A stretch of DNA of 64,000 nt from Stenocarpella maydis. Lineage: Eukaryota > Ascomycota > Sordariomycetes > Diaporthales > Diaporthaceae. How positions within the stretch are numbered: the first letter of the stretch is position 1; each line of letters begins with the position of its first letter. Shown in pieces: positions 33,350 through 44,960 of the stretch. A program made the position numbers and the translations under genes. The notes beneath the pieces are model-generated. The model was not told where the DNA came from and made no database searches. It saw only the letters and a list, made by a program, of their open reading frames with translations. Location: NCBI GenBank assembly GCA_002270565.1, contig NQMI01000149.1, positions 1-64,000 of the forward strand. The letters are read 5' to 3'.

Positions 33350-34693
33350 GCAGACCACTCAGAATGCAAAGTGCTATTTAGTACAGATTTATTTGATTAG
33401 TGAAATCATGCCCCGGCTGGCGAATTCTGAAAAGAAATGAGAGAATATAGTAACGGTGATGGCGGTCAATATAGCGCAGTCATTACCTGTGAAATTAGAG
33501 TATAAGCAGTCGCGACAGTTTCTAGGTACATGTGTAGTACAAAATGATACAGCTTGAGATATGACCATAGTATCAGTAATGAAAAATGCAGACGTAAAAA
33601 TGGCCGTATTCGGCCTTGACAGAGGCAAAATAATTATTTGTTAGAGTAACTACACACTTCTTCAAAGGACCATCCCGACTGAGAAGAGAAGTCGATTTTC
33701 AGGGACCCAGGCTGCCAGTCCACGAACTGTTGGTAATCCCTTCTCTTGCTACTGTCAAGCCACACCCGGCCCTAGCTTCTCTCTACATGTGGCTTGATTA
33801 ATTGGTGGCTTCACTCCATACACTCAAGATCCTACTTTGACATGTCAAGCTTCAGATCCGAGATCGGTAAGCAGGCCACCAGAGTTTAGTGGGCGTGCAC
33901 GTGATAAGGTGATAAGAAGTTGTTGATTCCCTAGCGATTTCTTATTACTTTATCACAGCCACAGAAGCACAGTAACTTGGGCTGGAACTTCAGCTTTCAA
34001 ATACGCTCAAGCCAAACACCATGATCCCAGGAGCCAACCCGAGGTCAGGTTGCAAGAGCCAGGCTAGACCCGCAGCTTTTATAGTGCTGTGCTCCAGTTC
34101 ACATTATCCCTAAATTCAGATCGGCTTTCCTTGACGTCCCACCACACATCCGCCCCAATGCCCGCACTCATCCAAAATAGCCCTCCGGAGTGAGGCTTGG
34201 GGTTGGAGCAGGCCTCGCTTGTCTATTTTTAAATTCATTGGACTCCCAGATCTGAGATCTGAAATCTGAGACTTAGCGTTAGTCTTTATCGTCTTTATCC
34301 ATCGCTACGGCCGCCTAGAAAGCGACTTCATGTCAGCACTTACAGGCATACAATAGTATTCCACCATCCCGGTTTCAGGCCACACTAACACAATCTCCGA
34401 GCCCTGGCGCCATGCCAGAGTAGGCTAGCTTCTACCGATCCGAAGCTCCCCCCATCTCCCCATCTCCCCCCGACGCTTCTGTGGTTTGTGCTTTCGTCCT
34501 GTTGGCCTGGGGCAAGGTTTGCCTGGAAGAGACTCTGGGATGTTTTGAGATACCGACATTTTCATGGGCACTTTGAGAGCGCCAGGGGGGGCTCGTCCTC
34601 AAACCTGGGCATCCGTGGCGTCCCGCCTCCTCCCGACCCATCAAGCCCGCACACACATAAACACATGCACGTAGATGCACAGCCTTGTCCCCC
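33350..34693. other. Intergenic region upstream of the second regulator
   Basis: 1.3 kb without a supported gene. Short palindromic AGATCTGAGATCT-type repeats occur around 34245-34275. The final part is presumably the promoter of the regulator gene at 34694. Confidence 0.4.
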
Positions 34694-37273
34694 ATGATGG
34701 CGGAGCCGGCATCCAAGAGGCAGTCACCGGACAGCAGCCAGGACACAGAGCCGGCCCCGCCGACCGGCAAGCGGCGGCGCATCGGCCTTGCCTGCAACGC
34801 CTGCCGTGTCCGCAAGTCCAGGTATGGCATGCTGACGAGTCCCCAGAGACTGGGCACCACGGCCTTGTCCTCCCGAGTCTGTGCTGTTGTCGCCGCTGAC
34901 CTGTGACACGCGTCGTGGCAGATGCGATGGCCGGCGTCCTTCGTGCTCCTCTTGCCTGTCGCTCGGGCTCGACTGCCTGTACGAGCCCGGGGACTCGGCG
35001 GCCAATGTCATCGTGCGCAAGGACTACGTCTGCGACCTCGAGCAGCGCGTGGCCTTTGTGGAGCAGAAGCTGCAGCAGCTCGACGACGTGCTCAAGGGCC
35101 ATCTTGCCCCGTGCCGCGGCCATGCCGGCCCACAGCCCCCCCCCCCCGGTCGACAGCAGCCACGCCTCGCCGTGCTCCGGCCACGATGCAGCCGCCGCCT
35201 GTGGCCGCGTGGCAGTCGAGGGAGACCCATGCGACCGGCCTGGAGGAGCCCCAGGACGAGGACGCATCGACCAACGGCATGGCCATGACCTTTGTCGAGG
35301 AGCAGAGCCCTGCTTACTTTGGCGAGTCCTCCAACATCCACTTCACCCGGCTTCTCCTGCGCGGGATAGCTGCCGTCCACCAGGCGTCACCGGGACCCGC
35401 CCTCGCGAGGGACCCTGGGGCGTCCGGGTTTGGGGAGGCCATGGCAGCTGGCTTCTCCCAGGGGACCCCGTACCGCCCGGCCGCTGGGGCACATGGGACC
35501 GAGACTCCTCGAGACTCCTCGCCCACGGCCCTGCCCCCGGTCGAGGAGATGGATGCATTGCTCGACATCTACTTCAGCACGGCAGGCGCCGTCTTTCCCA
35601 TCATCCACGAGGAGACGATGAGGAATACATATACAGAATGCAGGCGTAATGGCTTCACCAGGGTGCTCAGGACCTGGCTGGGGATCCTGAACATGATGTT
35701 TGCCATGGCCAGTAGCTTCGACATCGACTCTGTCCCGTCGGCCAGGGAGCGTTTCGAGAAGTCCAATGTCTTCTACAACAGGGCGCTGGAGCTCTGCAGC
35801 GACCTCTCGAGGCGCGTCATCAGCCTCGAGATTGTGCACTGGCTGCTGCTCGTCGTGATCCACTGCCAGGGCACGCAGCGGTCGGTACAGGCTTGGAACC
35901 ACCACGGGCTCGCCATCCGGTCGGCTATAGCACTCGGGCTCCACAGCGATGCGGCTGGCAGGGGCCTGGACCCCGTCACGAGGGAATATCGCCGCCGGAC
36001 CTGGCGTGTGATCTACTGCCTCGACAAGGTGCTGAGCGTGGCGTTTGGCCGGCCGGCAAGCGTCCCAGACGAGCAGATGACCAGGCGAGAGCCACCATCC
36101 CCGGGACAGTCCCCGCCGGCGGCTCTGGGCGTCGCCGGCGGCTCGGACGGCGATCTCGACCTGGCCGGCGAGTTCCTGGCCGTATCTTTTACGTTGTACC
36201 AGATCATGGGCAGGTCTCTTGCCGACCAGTACGGGGCGAATCTGGAGAACGCCAGCTGGCATGTGGATGATATCGACCCCCTCAAGGCCTCCGGAGAGCT
36301 TCGAAAGATGCTCCGGACCTGGGTGGCCAGCCTACCACCGCACCTACGCCTGTGCGAGCCTGGTTGCGACATGCTCGCCCACAATACCCCCGTGGATAGA
36401 TTTCGTGTCATCCTTACGATGCGGTACTACAACCTCTGCATACTAATCCATAAACCACTGCTCAGCGCCACCATCAGTCACTTGTTCCGAACAGAGCAGG
36501 GTGCTGACGAAAAACCGGCATATCTGGCGCAGCTTGCCATGGCAGAGGCCCATGAATGCGTCAGGGCGGCGCAGCATACTATTAATCTTGTTCATTCCAT
36601 CATCAGCACCGACCACACGAGCGAGAACAACCTTGGCGTGTGGTTTTACACGCTCTACTATGGTGAGCTTATCCATCCTCCCGTGGAGGAACAACTGGCG
36701 GGGATCCTAACCTGGGGCCTGTCGGCAGTCTTCACTGCCTCACTGGTAGTCTGCAGCCGGCTGCTGTGGGCGCAGCATGCTACGGCCGTGGCGGACGAGC
36801 CCGCTATGCACGAGTCTAGGGTCCTGCTGGCAAAGGCCGAGACAATATGCAACAAGCTCGACCATGAGAACAGCCTAGTCTGGAGCTGCCGGGAATATAT
36901 CCGCAGGCTAGCGAGGATGTGCAGTATCAGAGGTTGGTCTTGTCCCCTCGTGCCCACCAAGCTCCAGCGTTCCGCGGACCCCAGTCCAGCCGTTGTCCTC
37001 TTGTTTGTTGACGACGGAGGCGCCCTAGGATCAGCCCCATATTCGTACGAAGGCGACGACACTGATGCCGCATCTACCTCTAACCCCACACTGTCCGATG
37101 GCCGATCGATCTCAGCTTCAGCTGGCTCAGTGGAGACAGTGACGCCCGGCGTGGCGGACATGGAGGCATTTCGACTCTTCTACTCGGAGATAATCGACCC
37201 CTCGATTTTTGAGGGTTTCTTCCAGTCGCCAGTCGAGGGCATGTCCTCTATGGGATGCCTCCCCTCTTCGTAG
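34694..37273 (+). CDS. Zn2Cys6 transcription factor with a frame break at a C12 run
   Basis: Exon 1 (34694-34821) encodes a basic GKRRRIG patch and the first zinc-cluster half CNACRVRKSR. A 100-base intron (34822-34921) is followed by CDGRRPSC, SSC and a final Cys, completing C-x2-C-x6-C-x6-C-x2-C-x6-C. A coiled-coil linker (DLEQRVAFVEQKLQQLDDVL) comes next. The frame that carries this ends at 35288, while the clearly family-like remainder (GLEEPQDEDASTNG, FFGES-like motif, the fungal_trans domain about 35560-36100) is one frame over to the stop at 37273. The switch falls at twelve consecutive C at 35136-35147. This could be a sequencing error or a true inactivating indel. A 66-base in-frame intron is likely at 36663-36728 (GTGAGC to GGCAG). 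Candidate regulator of the nearby NR-PKS genes. Confidence 0.8.
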
Positions 37274-38047
37274 ATGCCATGTGAGGATATGGCCTATACA
37301 TTGTGCTGGGATATCGTGATGGTGGTAGTTGATTGTACGGTGGTTGCTGTGGCAACCGCCAGGGGTATTTAGTCCTCCACAGACACCCATCTCGGCATGG
37401 ATACCGGTCCATTTCCCTCCAGGGCTCGTCTACAGGGCTCCTCGGGGGTCGACGAGAACAAAAATCAGTTTCAAATTGTAAATCGGCTATTTGTTAGCAT
37501 AACCGTAGGTACATAGATACGCACAACGCCCACCTGTACTACAAGACGGCCGAGGTACCCATCCACCTTGTCGTTCTGCCGAGCACCTCTGAATGTTGTA
37601 GGTCACATCCCAGACCCTCCCCGCTTGGGTGCTTATCTTGAGGTACTCCTTATTAGTCCCTCCAGAGGACACGCGCTAGTGTCCCGGCCATGACTATCTT
37701 GCCTCCAACGGACCTTCGCCACTAATAGAGATTCGAAGCTCGGCACCCGCGGGGAAGTCGGGCCTCACGGGTCACGTTTTCTCCTTGATAACCCAAGATC
37801 CCATGCAGACAATATCGGCTTCTTCCCCGGATTCGATGCCGTGGGGTCTGCCAGCCAAGAGTATATAGCTGGACACACGGTATAGACAGCGTGCGGGGCG
37901 TATCGACTCATATAATCCCCTTCCCGATACCCTCTTTTGACCCGGAGCAGAATAACACATGGTTAGGTCTATGCCTTCCTAAGGTATCTACGTAACTAGG
38001 TACCTAATTGGGATTATTCTCAAGACCTGCACCCGCCACGTCGAGCA
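37274..38047. other. Intergenic region
   Basis: No supported gene. It holds the 3' flank of the regulator and the promoter of the hydrolase gene at 38048. Confidence 0.45.
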
Positions 38048-39235
38048 ATGGCCAACCCGCGGATACCCCCGCCGCCGCTGGATATTCCGCAGTCGCAGAA
38101 CACGGTGGAGATATACATTATCGACACTAGCAGTTTTATGAGTGGCTTCCCGGCCTCATCCTTTGTGGAACCGCCCGTGCCAGGCTTCGACACGATGGAC
38201 TGCGGATCATACGCATACCTCATAAAACACCCCGGGCCCGGCCCCAAGTACAAGACGGTCGTGTTCGACCTGGGCGTCCGCAAGGACTGGGAGGACAGCC
38301 CGGAGCCCTTTGTGTCGGGCATCAGGGAGGGCGGGTTCGGCATCCGGGTCGACACCGACGTCGCCAGCATCCTGCGCGCCAACGGGCAGGACCTGGCCGA
38401 GGTGGGCGCCATCATCTGGTCGCACTGGCACTTTGACCACTCGGGCGACCCGCAGACATTTCCCCCCACGACGGACCTCATCGTGGGGCCCGGGTTCCGC
38501 GATAGCATCATGCCGGGGTACCCGACGGACCCGGACTCGCACGTGGACCAGCGCGCGTGGGAGGGCCGCGAGCTGCACGAGGTTGATTTTGACTCGGGCT
38601 CCGTGGGAGGGGCGGGAAGGGGGAGGCCCCTCCGGATCGGCGGCTTCCGCGCCGTCGACTTCTACGGCGACGGCAGCCTCTACCTGCTCAGCTCGCCCGG
38701 CCACGCCGTGGGCCACATGTCGGCGCTCGCCCGCACCACCACCGCCGCCGGACCGCAGCAGCCCAGCAGCTTCATGCTCCTCGGGGGCGACATCGCGCAC
38801 CACTGCGGCGAGTTCCGCCCGACGCCCTACGTCCCGCTGCCCGACGTGATCCCCCCATGTGGCCTCCCCGGCCGCGGCCGCGGCGGCTGCTGCCCGGGGC
38901 GCATCTTCGCCGCCGTGCACCCCGGCAGGAGCAAGTGGGACGAGCCCTTCTTCGACCCGGTGAGGGGGGACGGCTGGCACCACGACGCCGCCGAGGCCAA
39001 GGCCAGCATCGACAGGCTGGCGGAGCTCGACGCCCACGACAACATCTTCCCCGTCATGGCGCACGACATGAGCCTGCGCGGCACCGTGGACCTGTTCCCG
39101 CTGCCGGCCAACGGGTGGATGGACAAGGGGTGGAAGGAGAGGACGCGGTGGGGGTTCCTCGCCTCGTTCACGCCCGCCGAGGAGGATGGTGGTCATGACA
39201 CGTCCCCTGGTAATAAAAGCCAGCCGCGCATATAG
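38048..39235 (+). CDS. Metallo-beta-lactamase-fold hydrolase (lactonase-like)
   Basis: An intact intronless frame of 395 residues. The metal-binding set is visible in order: SHWHFDHSGD (HxHxDH, near residues 125-132), the histidine in SPGHAVGHMS, the aspartate in LLGGDIAHH and a late histidine in FPVMAHD. This arrangement is that of fungal lactonase-like or acyl-hydrolysing metallo-beta-lactamases. It has no signal peptide, so it is probably cytosolic. Some fungal NR-PKSs use free-standing metallo-beta-lactamase proteins for product release, but those act with PKSs lacking a release domain, whereas the PKS here has its own reductase. The link to the cluster is positional only. A long antisense frame (38207-39331) is a codon-bias shadow. 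Confidence 0.82.
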   Translation: MANPRIPPPPLDIPQSQNTVEIYIIDTSSFMSGFPASSFVEPPVPGFDTMDCGSYAYLIKHPGPGPKYKTVVFDLGVRKDWEDSPEPFVSGIREGGFGIRVDTDVASILRANGQDLAEVGAIIWSHWHFDHSGDPQTFPPTTDLIVGPGFRDSIMPGYPTDPDSHVDQRAWEGRELHEVDFDSGSVGGAGRGRPLRIGGFRAVDFYGDGSLYLLSSPGHAVGHMSALARTTTAAGPQQPSSFMLLGGDIAHHCGEFRPTPYVPLPDVIPPCGLPGRGRGGCCPGRIFAAVHPGRSKWDEPFFDPVRGDGWHHDAAEAKASIDRLAELDAHDNIFPVMAHDMSLRGTVDLFPLPANGWMDKGWKERTRWGFLASFTPAEEDGGHDTSPGNKSQPRI

Positions 39236-42146
39236 CTGCTGCGCTGGTGTGTGTGCCGCTCTGTTGTTTTCTTTGGTGGTATGTTTAGGCTGTCGTGGAG
39301 GAAGACGGTCTTGTTTGGGAGGCGTGGTCACTACTTTGCAAGGCAGAATAACTTTTTCTTTTCTCCGCCGCCTCTTCGTGGTTGTAGCAGGCGCACGGTG
39401 TAGGAGTTGTATTAATTATCCCTCTCGTATTGGATGATATCATGATCAATTTCTACGTGGGCGATATCTGTTCACTCCTAACTGCGCCTGCATATTCCTG
39501 CTCACACCTGCTCTTGAGGCTAGTGATAATGCGTAACTTCACGTGGCTGAGAACCTGCGGTTATTATAATAATTAATTATATCCACCAGATTGATGGGAT
39601 AAAACACTTGACCTGCCAGAACTTGGGACTCGAAGAGTCTCACACTGCTCTGGACCGCAAGTAGCCGCTGGTAGGGGAGTGTATGGAGCTTGGCCCTTAT
39701 CCTCAAGACCCGTAGGAATGCCCGGCCGGGCGGTACCCTAAGCTTGTCGGATCGCTCCTGTTGATGCCTGAGACTCTTGGGCTTAACCCCTGGGCCGTTA
39801 GAAAACATGACAGCCCTTCGGACAATAGCTACGGCATCTAGAATATAGTAAAAGCCATGGGCAAGCGACTGGAGTGCCGAGTAGGCTCCGGCTGGTTACC
39901 TCTGGGAGCTGTGGCTGTTGTCAGTCTCGGATGAAGGCATGGCAAGGTCAGTGGATGTCGAGGTGAAAAGGCAGGAAAGCGACAGGGTGGTTGCTGAAAG
40001 GGGCTGCGGCTATGTGGTCAAGCCTGATAGCCACTTCGCAGCGTCTTATCCATTCTGGAGGTACGCTTTAACTACCTTATCGGCGCAACGACCTCCGTTG
40101 GTTGCCTTCGCCCTTTTTGTGCGTCTCATACTGCATCTCTGGGGTCCATGTTGCATGTTGGTCCCTGGATTTCTTCGCTAAGAACCAACACATGCTATTT
40201 TGGGACCTGGGGATACTCCCTTCCAAGAGTAAAAGAAAGAAGAAAAAAAAAGAAGAAAAAAAAAGAAGAAAAAAAAAGAAGAAAAAAAAAGAAGAAAAAA
40301 AAAAGAAGAAAAAAAAAGCAGAAAAAAAAAAGAAGAAAAAAAAAGAAGAAAAAAAAGAAGAAAAAAAAAGAAGAAAACAAAAAGAAGAAAACAAAAAAAC
40401 AGCGGTTAGATGCATGTTGCAACAAGGTAGGAACTGCGGTAAAGCAGGCCGCGACCCGCCAACAACGTTGATCTCATCCCACACCGGGGCCACACAAGGC
40501 GAATTCTGAGCCTGCCGACGCTGTTATTTAACGTACGAGGAGACTTCCCCTGCACGAATGGGCCGGAGGAAGCGCAAGTCGTGGAACGTGACTACGCCGC
40601 CAGGCCTCCTGCAAGTGTCATCCGCTGATGGCTACTGAGACCTGGCCGGGCTGTTTCAGCAGTAGCCGGCGGTGCCAATGGTCTCACGGCAGGTAGCCAC
40701 GCCGGCGAAGAGACGCATAGAGTGACACTGGTCGAGATCAGAAGGCCTGAAACACAGGGTTGGGATTCGTAGATCATGTTTGCCCTACGGTCCTGGCCCA
40801 GACTGGCTGTTCTAAGAATATCCAGGTTGTGAGATTCTCTGAGGGGATGCTGAAAGTCGGTGCGGAAAGGCAACTATCTCGATGAAATGCCTCTGGTATA
40901 AAATCGGGTGCTTCCCGCATGAAGATGGTTAACTTGATCTGTATCCTCACCGCACTTCGTTCCGAACCCAGCCTCCATATCGCCATTTATTGTCTATTAC
41001 TCGTCTTCGCGTTACTCGAAATCTTGCAACGCAACAGTTTCAAAAGCTTACACATGCTCGAGTAGGGCAAAGCTAAGAGGCCTGAGTGTGATTGCTTTTG
41101 ATAATGGCAGGCCAGTGGGATTAATGAATGTGTAGGACCAGTGTGTGCTGCTGCGTTTGGTTGGCTACTTACCCTGTTACGTGTTTTGGCCCTGCTGGTT
41201 AGTGCTTTGCAGTTTAGACTACTGAGCCGGCCTCAAATATAGCGGATGGGATAAATTTTCGGTTTTCACGTGCACAAATTGACCTGGATAGATCTCACAA
41301 CCTAGGGTTGCAATCCGGATGCACTGTAGCAGTAAATACTAGAGGTGAATAGGCCTTGCGGCCTTCCGCAATCGTTACACCCTTCTGCAAGGCATATACC
41401 TACTCCAAGGCTTGCAGAGACCTCAATGCCTAGGCCACATGAAACATAGAAAGCGTATAATTAGAATCTAGAGTTGCTCTGTGTGCTTAAGGTTAAGGTT
41501 TAGCTGAAAAGGAATCCTCTTCTAGGTATATGTAGTACTTTCCTTGAGGAATTCCTCTTCTTAGTCTTCTCGGCCAGATGCTCGAGGCCTCTTTCTAGCT
41601 ACGTATGTATTCCTTGAAATTCATTTCGTAACTCTTACGGCAAAAACTGCCTAGGCTTTGCGGGATTCGCAAGCATTACGGATAATACACATCTTAAGGA
41701 CGACGCAAACTCTTACAAACTATTACGGTCCTCTGCAAGCCCTATTGGGTGTCTCTAAACCCCAGTCTAGATACACTTTGGAAGCCGCCCCTGCCCGGGA
41801 CTGTGACGTGTAGGGCTACTGTTAGAAGGTCCTTCTTTGTAGAGTTTAGATATTATTGACTGTATCCTCTAGAGGTGTTATACTTACTCCTTGAATCCCA
41901 TAGACTGAGCCGTGGTGCATTAAAGGAATTCATTCAAGGTGCTTGTTTACTCGATTTTACCGCTTACAATCACTGCTAAGCCCATACCGGCTGAGGAAAT
42001 GGATATCAGTTGACAATAGGGACTTTATGTATATTATCTGCTTAATAACTCACTGTATTTCTTGATTCCTTACTCTATTAACCTCCTTATATATATTGCT
42101 AGTATGTGGCACACTTGGAATGATTTGTGAGGCACGATTTAGTATA
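39236..42146. other. Gene-poor region with microsatellite
   Basis: No convincing gene. 39236-40230 is ordinary intergenic sequence. 40231-40400 is a purine microsatellite. 40500-41000 is balanced in composition. From about 41200 the sequence becomes AT-richer with no repeat family I can name. Short frames are chance or low complexity. Confidence 0.45.
40231..40400 (+). repeat. Purine (AAGAAGAAAAAA)n microsatellite
   Basis: About 170 bases composed almost only of A and G, as GAAGAAAAAAAA-type units of 11-13 bases with length variation. It produces artificial Lys/Glu-rich and Phe/Ser-rich frames on both strands that are not genes. The strand asymmetry means it could form triplex or slipped structures. 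Confidence 0.9.
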
Positions 42147-43916
42147 CTACGCTGAGATTCCAGATGATTTTCTCGGAAAGAAGTCTTGTGGGACTTGAAA
42201 GTCTGGGTCGTAAGCCTTCATATAGTCGACAGAGCGTTGCACTGTATCCACACGATAATTGAACTTGAGCGTCTCCTCGGCATTGGCTTGCGGAAGTGTT
42301 GCGGTTAGTGAACATTATTGAGAGTAGTGCCCAGATGTTGCACAAATGACACAATGAATTACTCACTAGGCAGGGCTTGACCTTCTAAATAACCCATTAC
42401 TTCGTCGGGCGGCTTTTGGTCAAGACCGTAATTACTGAGGATCTGAATAGCCGACGCGCGATGATGTCTGATCTTCTGGTAGATCTCCAGGCGCTCTTCA
42501 ATCGTGTCCTTGGATGCACCAGCCATCACGAGTCCCAAGGCCAATCCATCTTCTAACCCCTGGGCTCCTCCTTGGCCTTGGTCTAGAATCGTACTGTTAG
42601 AATCTTATCACATAAGAAGATAAATGGCCAGTTGAAACATAGTACACTTTTCAACGGCCATATCACTTACGAGGGAGCATAGGGTGAGCAGCATCACCGA
42701 CAATGGCCAATTTGCCTCTGTGCCATATTGGGATGGGTGGTCGGTAGAGGAGAGGCCAGCGCTTGAATTCTGGACATTTGCTAGTGACAGAAGAACTGGC
42801 AGTTAGCATCCCACATGCATGATTTCAAATTTTCTCCTTAGTGGCTCACCTGACAACTGCAAGTAGACCCGGATCATAACCTTCTAGAGCTTTGAGAACT
42901 TCTGCTTTGTCGGCTGGTGTATCCCAGTCTTGAAGACTAAGTCAGCATCATGAGCTCATTCATCGATCGTGCTTAAAAGCTGTCACCATCGCGGATTATG
43001 CTCACCCTCCTTGTTAGTGCCCAGCGTATCATTTCTGCACATGATGGTAAAATTGAGTACTTCAGAGCTGTCAAAGCGTATCAGCAGGATTCTTCGTTGT
43101 AGTTTCGTCCCTACGGACAGAAGTGACATACTCGCGACACGGATAATAGACTAGTCTTCTGGCGTTTTCTGGGTCTGGCCAAATCCGAAGTCCTTGCATG
43201 CCCACAAGACTTTTTGTGAAGAAACGCGTCTCCGGATCATTCTCCACTTCAACCCTTGGGATGAGGAAGCGATAGCAGCAGTTTGAGTGTTGCGCAGGCT
43301 GAGGAGGATTTGAACTGCCCAGGACAGTCACCGCAGATATGGAATGTATGCCGTCCGCACCGATCACAAGATCACCGTGGACCACGGTTCCGTCTTTCAA
43401 TGTCATGGCAGGAGTTTCTGGGTCCTATTCAAACGTGATACTCGTCAGCTTACCAGAAATATCATAGCGCACGTGAGACGCTCAATAAATGCAGTCTTCA
43501 TTTTCACATACAAAAGACACGACCTCCGATTTGGTTTTGATCACAACGGGTGTCCCAGGGCCATCTATCTCAGTTGCCATGCGCTTCAAGTTCTCATGCA
43601 GGTCAACCCGGTGAGCATAATAAAGGTGCGCCCCATAAGTCTCAATATTGTGTCTGAAGTCTGAATGGTACAGAACCTTGTCGCACTGCATAGGGGAAAA
43701 GATATACATGGATTCCGACGGCACAAACTTGGCCTTGACCACGTCAAGTCCCATTGGGATCAGCAAACGGGAGACGTTGGGTGGCACGTTGATGGCGGCT
43801 CCGAACTCGTGATTCAGCGCGGATCTCTCGTATATTGTCACCTCATGTCCGCATCGGCGGAGGGATATGGCGGTGCTGAGTCCGGCGACTCCGGCACCGG
43901 CAATGATAACACGCAT
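42147..43916 (-). CDS. FAD-dependent monooxygenase (aromatic-hydroxylase type)
   Basis: Seven exons on the minus strand, 43512-43916, 43132-43424, 43006-43067, 42850-42928, 42671-42780, 42367-42582 and 42147-42286, join in phase to 434 residues, a normal size for the family. The dinucleotide-binding GAGVAG is at residues 7-12, the GADG motif near residue 158, and [17 protein letters not shown] spans the fifth splice site near residues 308-325. This is the class A flavin monooxygenase layout of salicylate- or 6-hydroxynicotinate-type hydroxylases; FAD and NAD(P)H are the expected cofactors. It faces the transposon nest. The second monooxygenase lies beyond that nest, so both probably belonged to one cluster. 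The last intron (42287-42366) is the least certain join. No damage is seen. Confidence 0.85.
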
Positions 43917-44035
43917 GACGGTATTATGGGATATTATGGGAGATGACCGGCTCAGAGACTGTAGATGGATGCAAAGAAATGGGTAGAGGTCACTCTATAG
44001 TACTTTTTTTTAAAAAAAAAAGATATCAACCTGTG

Positions 44036-44165
44036 CGAGTCAGAACCGGGAGGGGGAATCTTGCACCCCTGCGGGAGAAATCACTTGCTCAGCCCAACTT
44101 GGGGTTAGACTACCCTACTTTTGCCCCACCTCAAATGCCAAAACTTTCAGATACTTAAAGATACT
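44036..44165 (-). repeat. Left inverted flank of the transposon nest
   Basis: GGGGGAATCTTGCACCCC, GGAGAAATCACTTGC and then a CTTTCAGATACTTAAAGATAC stretch are the imperfect reverse complement of sequence at about 49400-49540. The same sequence begins each unit of the tandem repeat at 49483. It therefore brackets the nest and may be the terminal repeat of an older, larger element. Confidence 0.55.
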
Positions 44166-44174
44166 TAAGGATAT

Positions 44175-44400
44175 AACGTGGTTTACCACCAAGTAGAACA
44201 TATCACCAAGTAGAACACTTTTGCGATTTCCGCTAACTTCTATTAGCCCCAGCACCCTCCTAGGGCTAAATAATTAATAAAAGTTAGCACCAATTAGTAC
44301 TAACTATACTTAAATACTCATTTTTAATTTATTTAATTAATTTAGAGAAGTTAGGGTAAGTATAAGGAGGCCTATAAGTATTAAGGTTTTAGTAAGACAG
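44175..44400. repeat. Pogo-type terminal repeat 1
   Basis: Begins AACGTGGTTTACCACCAAG and includes CTAACTTCTATTAGC, CAGCACCCTCCTAGGGC and GTTAGCACCAATTAG. The outer 60 bases best match the inverted end at 49290, but the inner part best matches the inverted end at 47100-47362. Confidence 0.65.
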
Positions 44401-44581
44401 TCTTTTTTAGTACCAGTTGCATCTTTAATTTTTATATTATTCTTATACTAACCTACTTATCTAAATATTTAATACTTTAGCATTCTATAATAACAATATA
44501 TATCCTATATCTCAAGAGGGTAAAATACTCTTAGTAACTTAGGATATTTAGAAACTAAAAAAGAATAATATAAAACCTATA

Positions 44582-44960
44582 ACGTGGTTTACTAGTAAGT
44601 AGCGGATATCAGTAAGCGGCGGATTTTTGCTATTTCCGCTGGCTTCTATTAACGCCAGCACCCCCCTAGGGCCAAATAATCAATAAAAGTTGGTACCAAT
44701 TGGTACTAACTACACTTAATTGCTTACTTCTAATTAATTCTACTAATTTAGAGGGGTTAGCGGGGCTATAGTGCTAGTTCAAATATGCTAACTTTTAGCA
44801 GGAAAAACGCACTTTGCACTAAATGGTGCCAACTTTGCCCTTAAAATTGCAATCAGCCGCGGACTACCAATATATATATATTCGCACTAACTAATGCTAA
44901 CTAGGCTGGATCCACTATAATACAGTTGGAATCTAATCTACTAGACCATTCTTCCTCTTT
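44582..44960. repeat. Pogo-type terminal repeat 2
   Basis: A second copy of the same terminal sequence, starting AACGTGGTTTACTAGTAAG and extending about 350 bases. It includes GGAAAAACGCACTTTGCAC and the ACCAATATATATATATTCG block. The long inner part matches the inverted copy at 48930-49230. Confidence 0.7.

Noticed and set aside
38048..39235. Release thioesterase for the NR-PKS
   Set aside because: The PKS has its own R domain; free-standing metallo-beta-lactamase release enzymes serve PKSs without one. Kept as a lactonase-like hydrolase only.
38207..39331. 374-codon antisense frame over the hydrolase gene
   Set aside because: Codon-bias shadow of the GC-rich metallo-beta-lactamase gene; the plus strand shows all catalytic motifs.
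40102..40509. Lys/Glu-rich and Phe/Ser-rich frames
   Set aside because: Produced by the purine microsatellite at 40231-40400.
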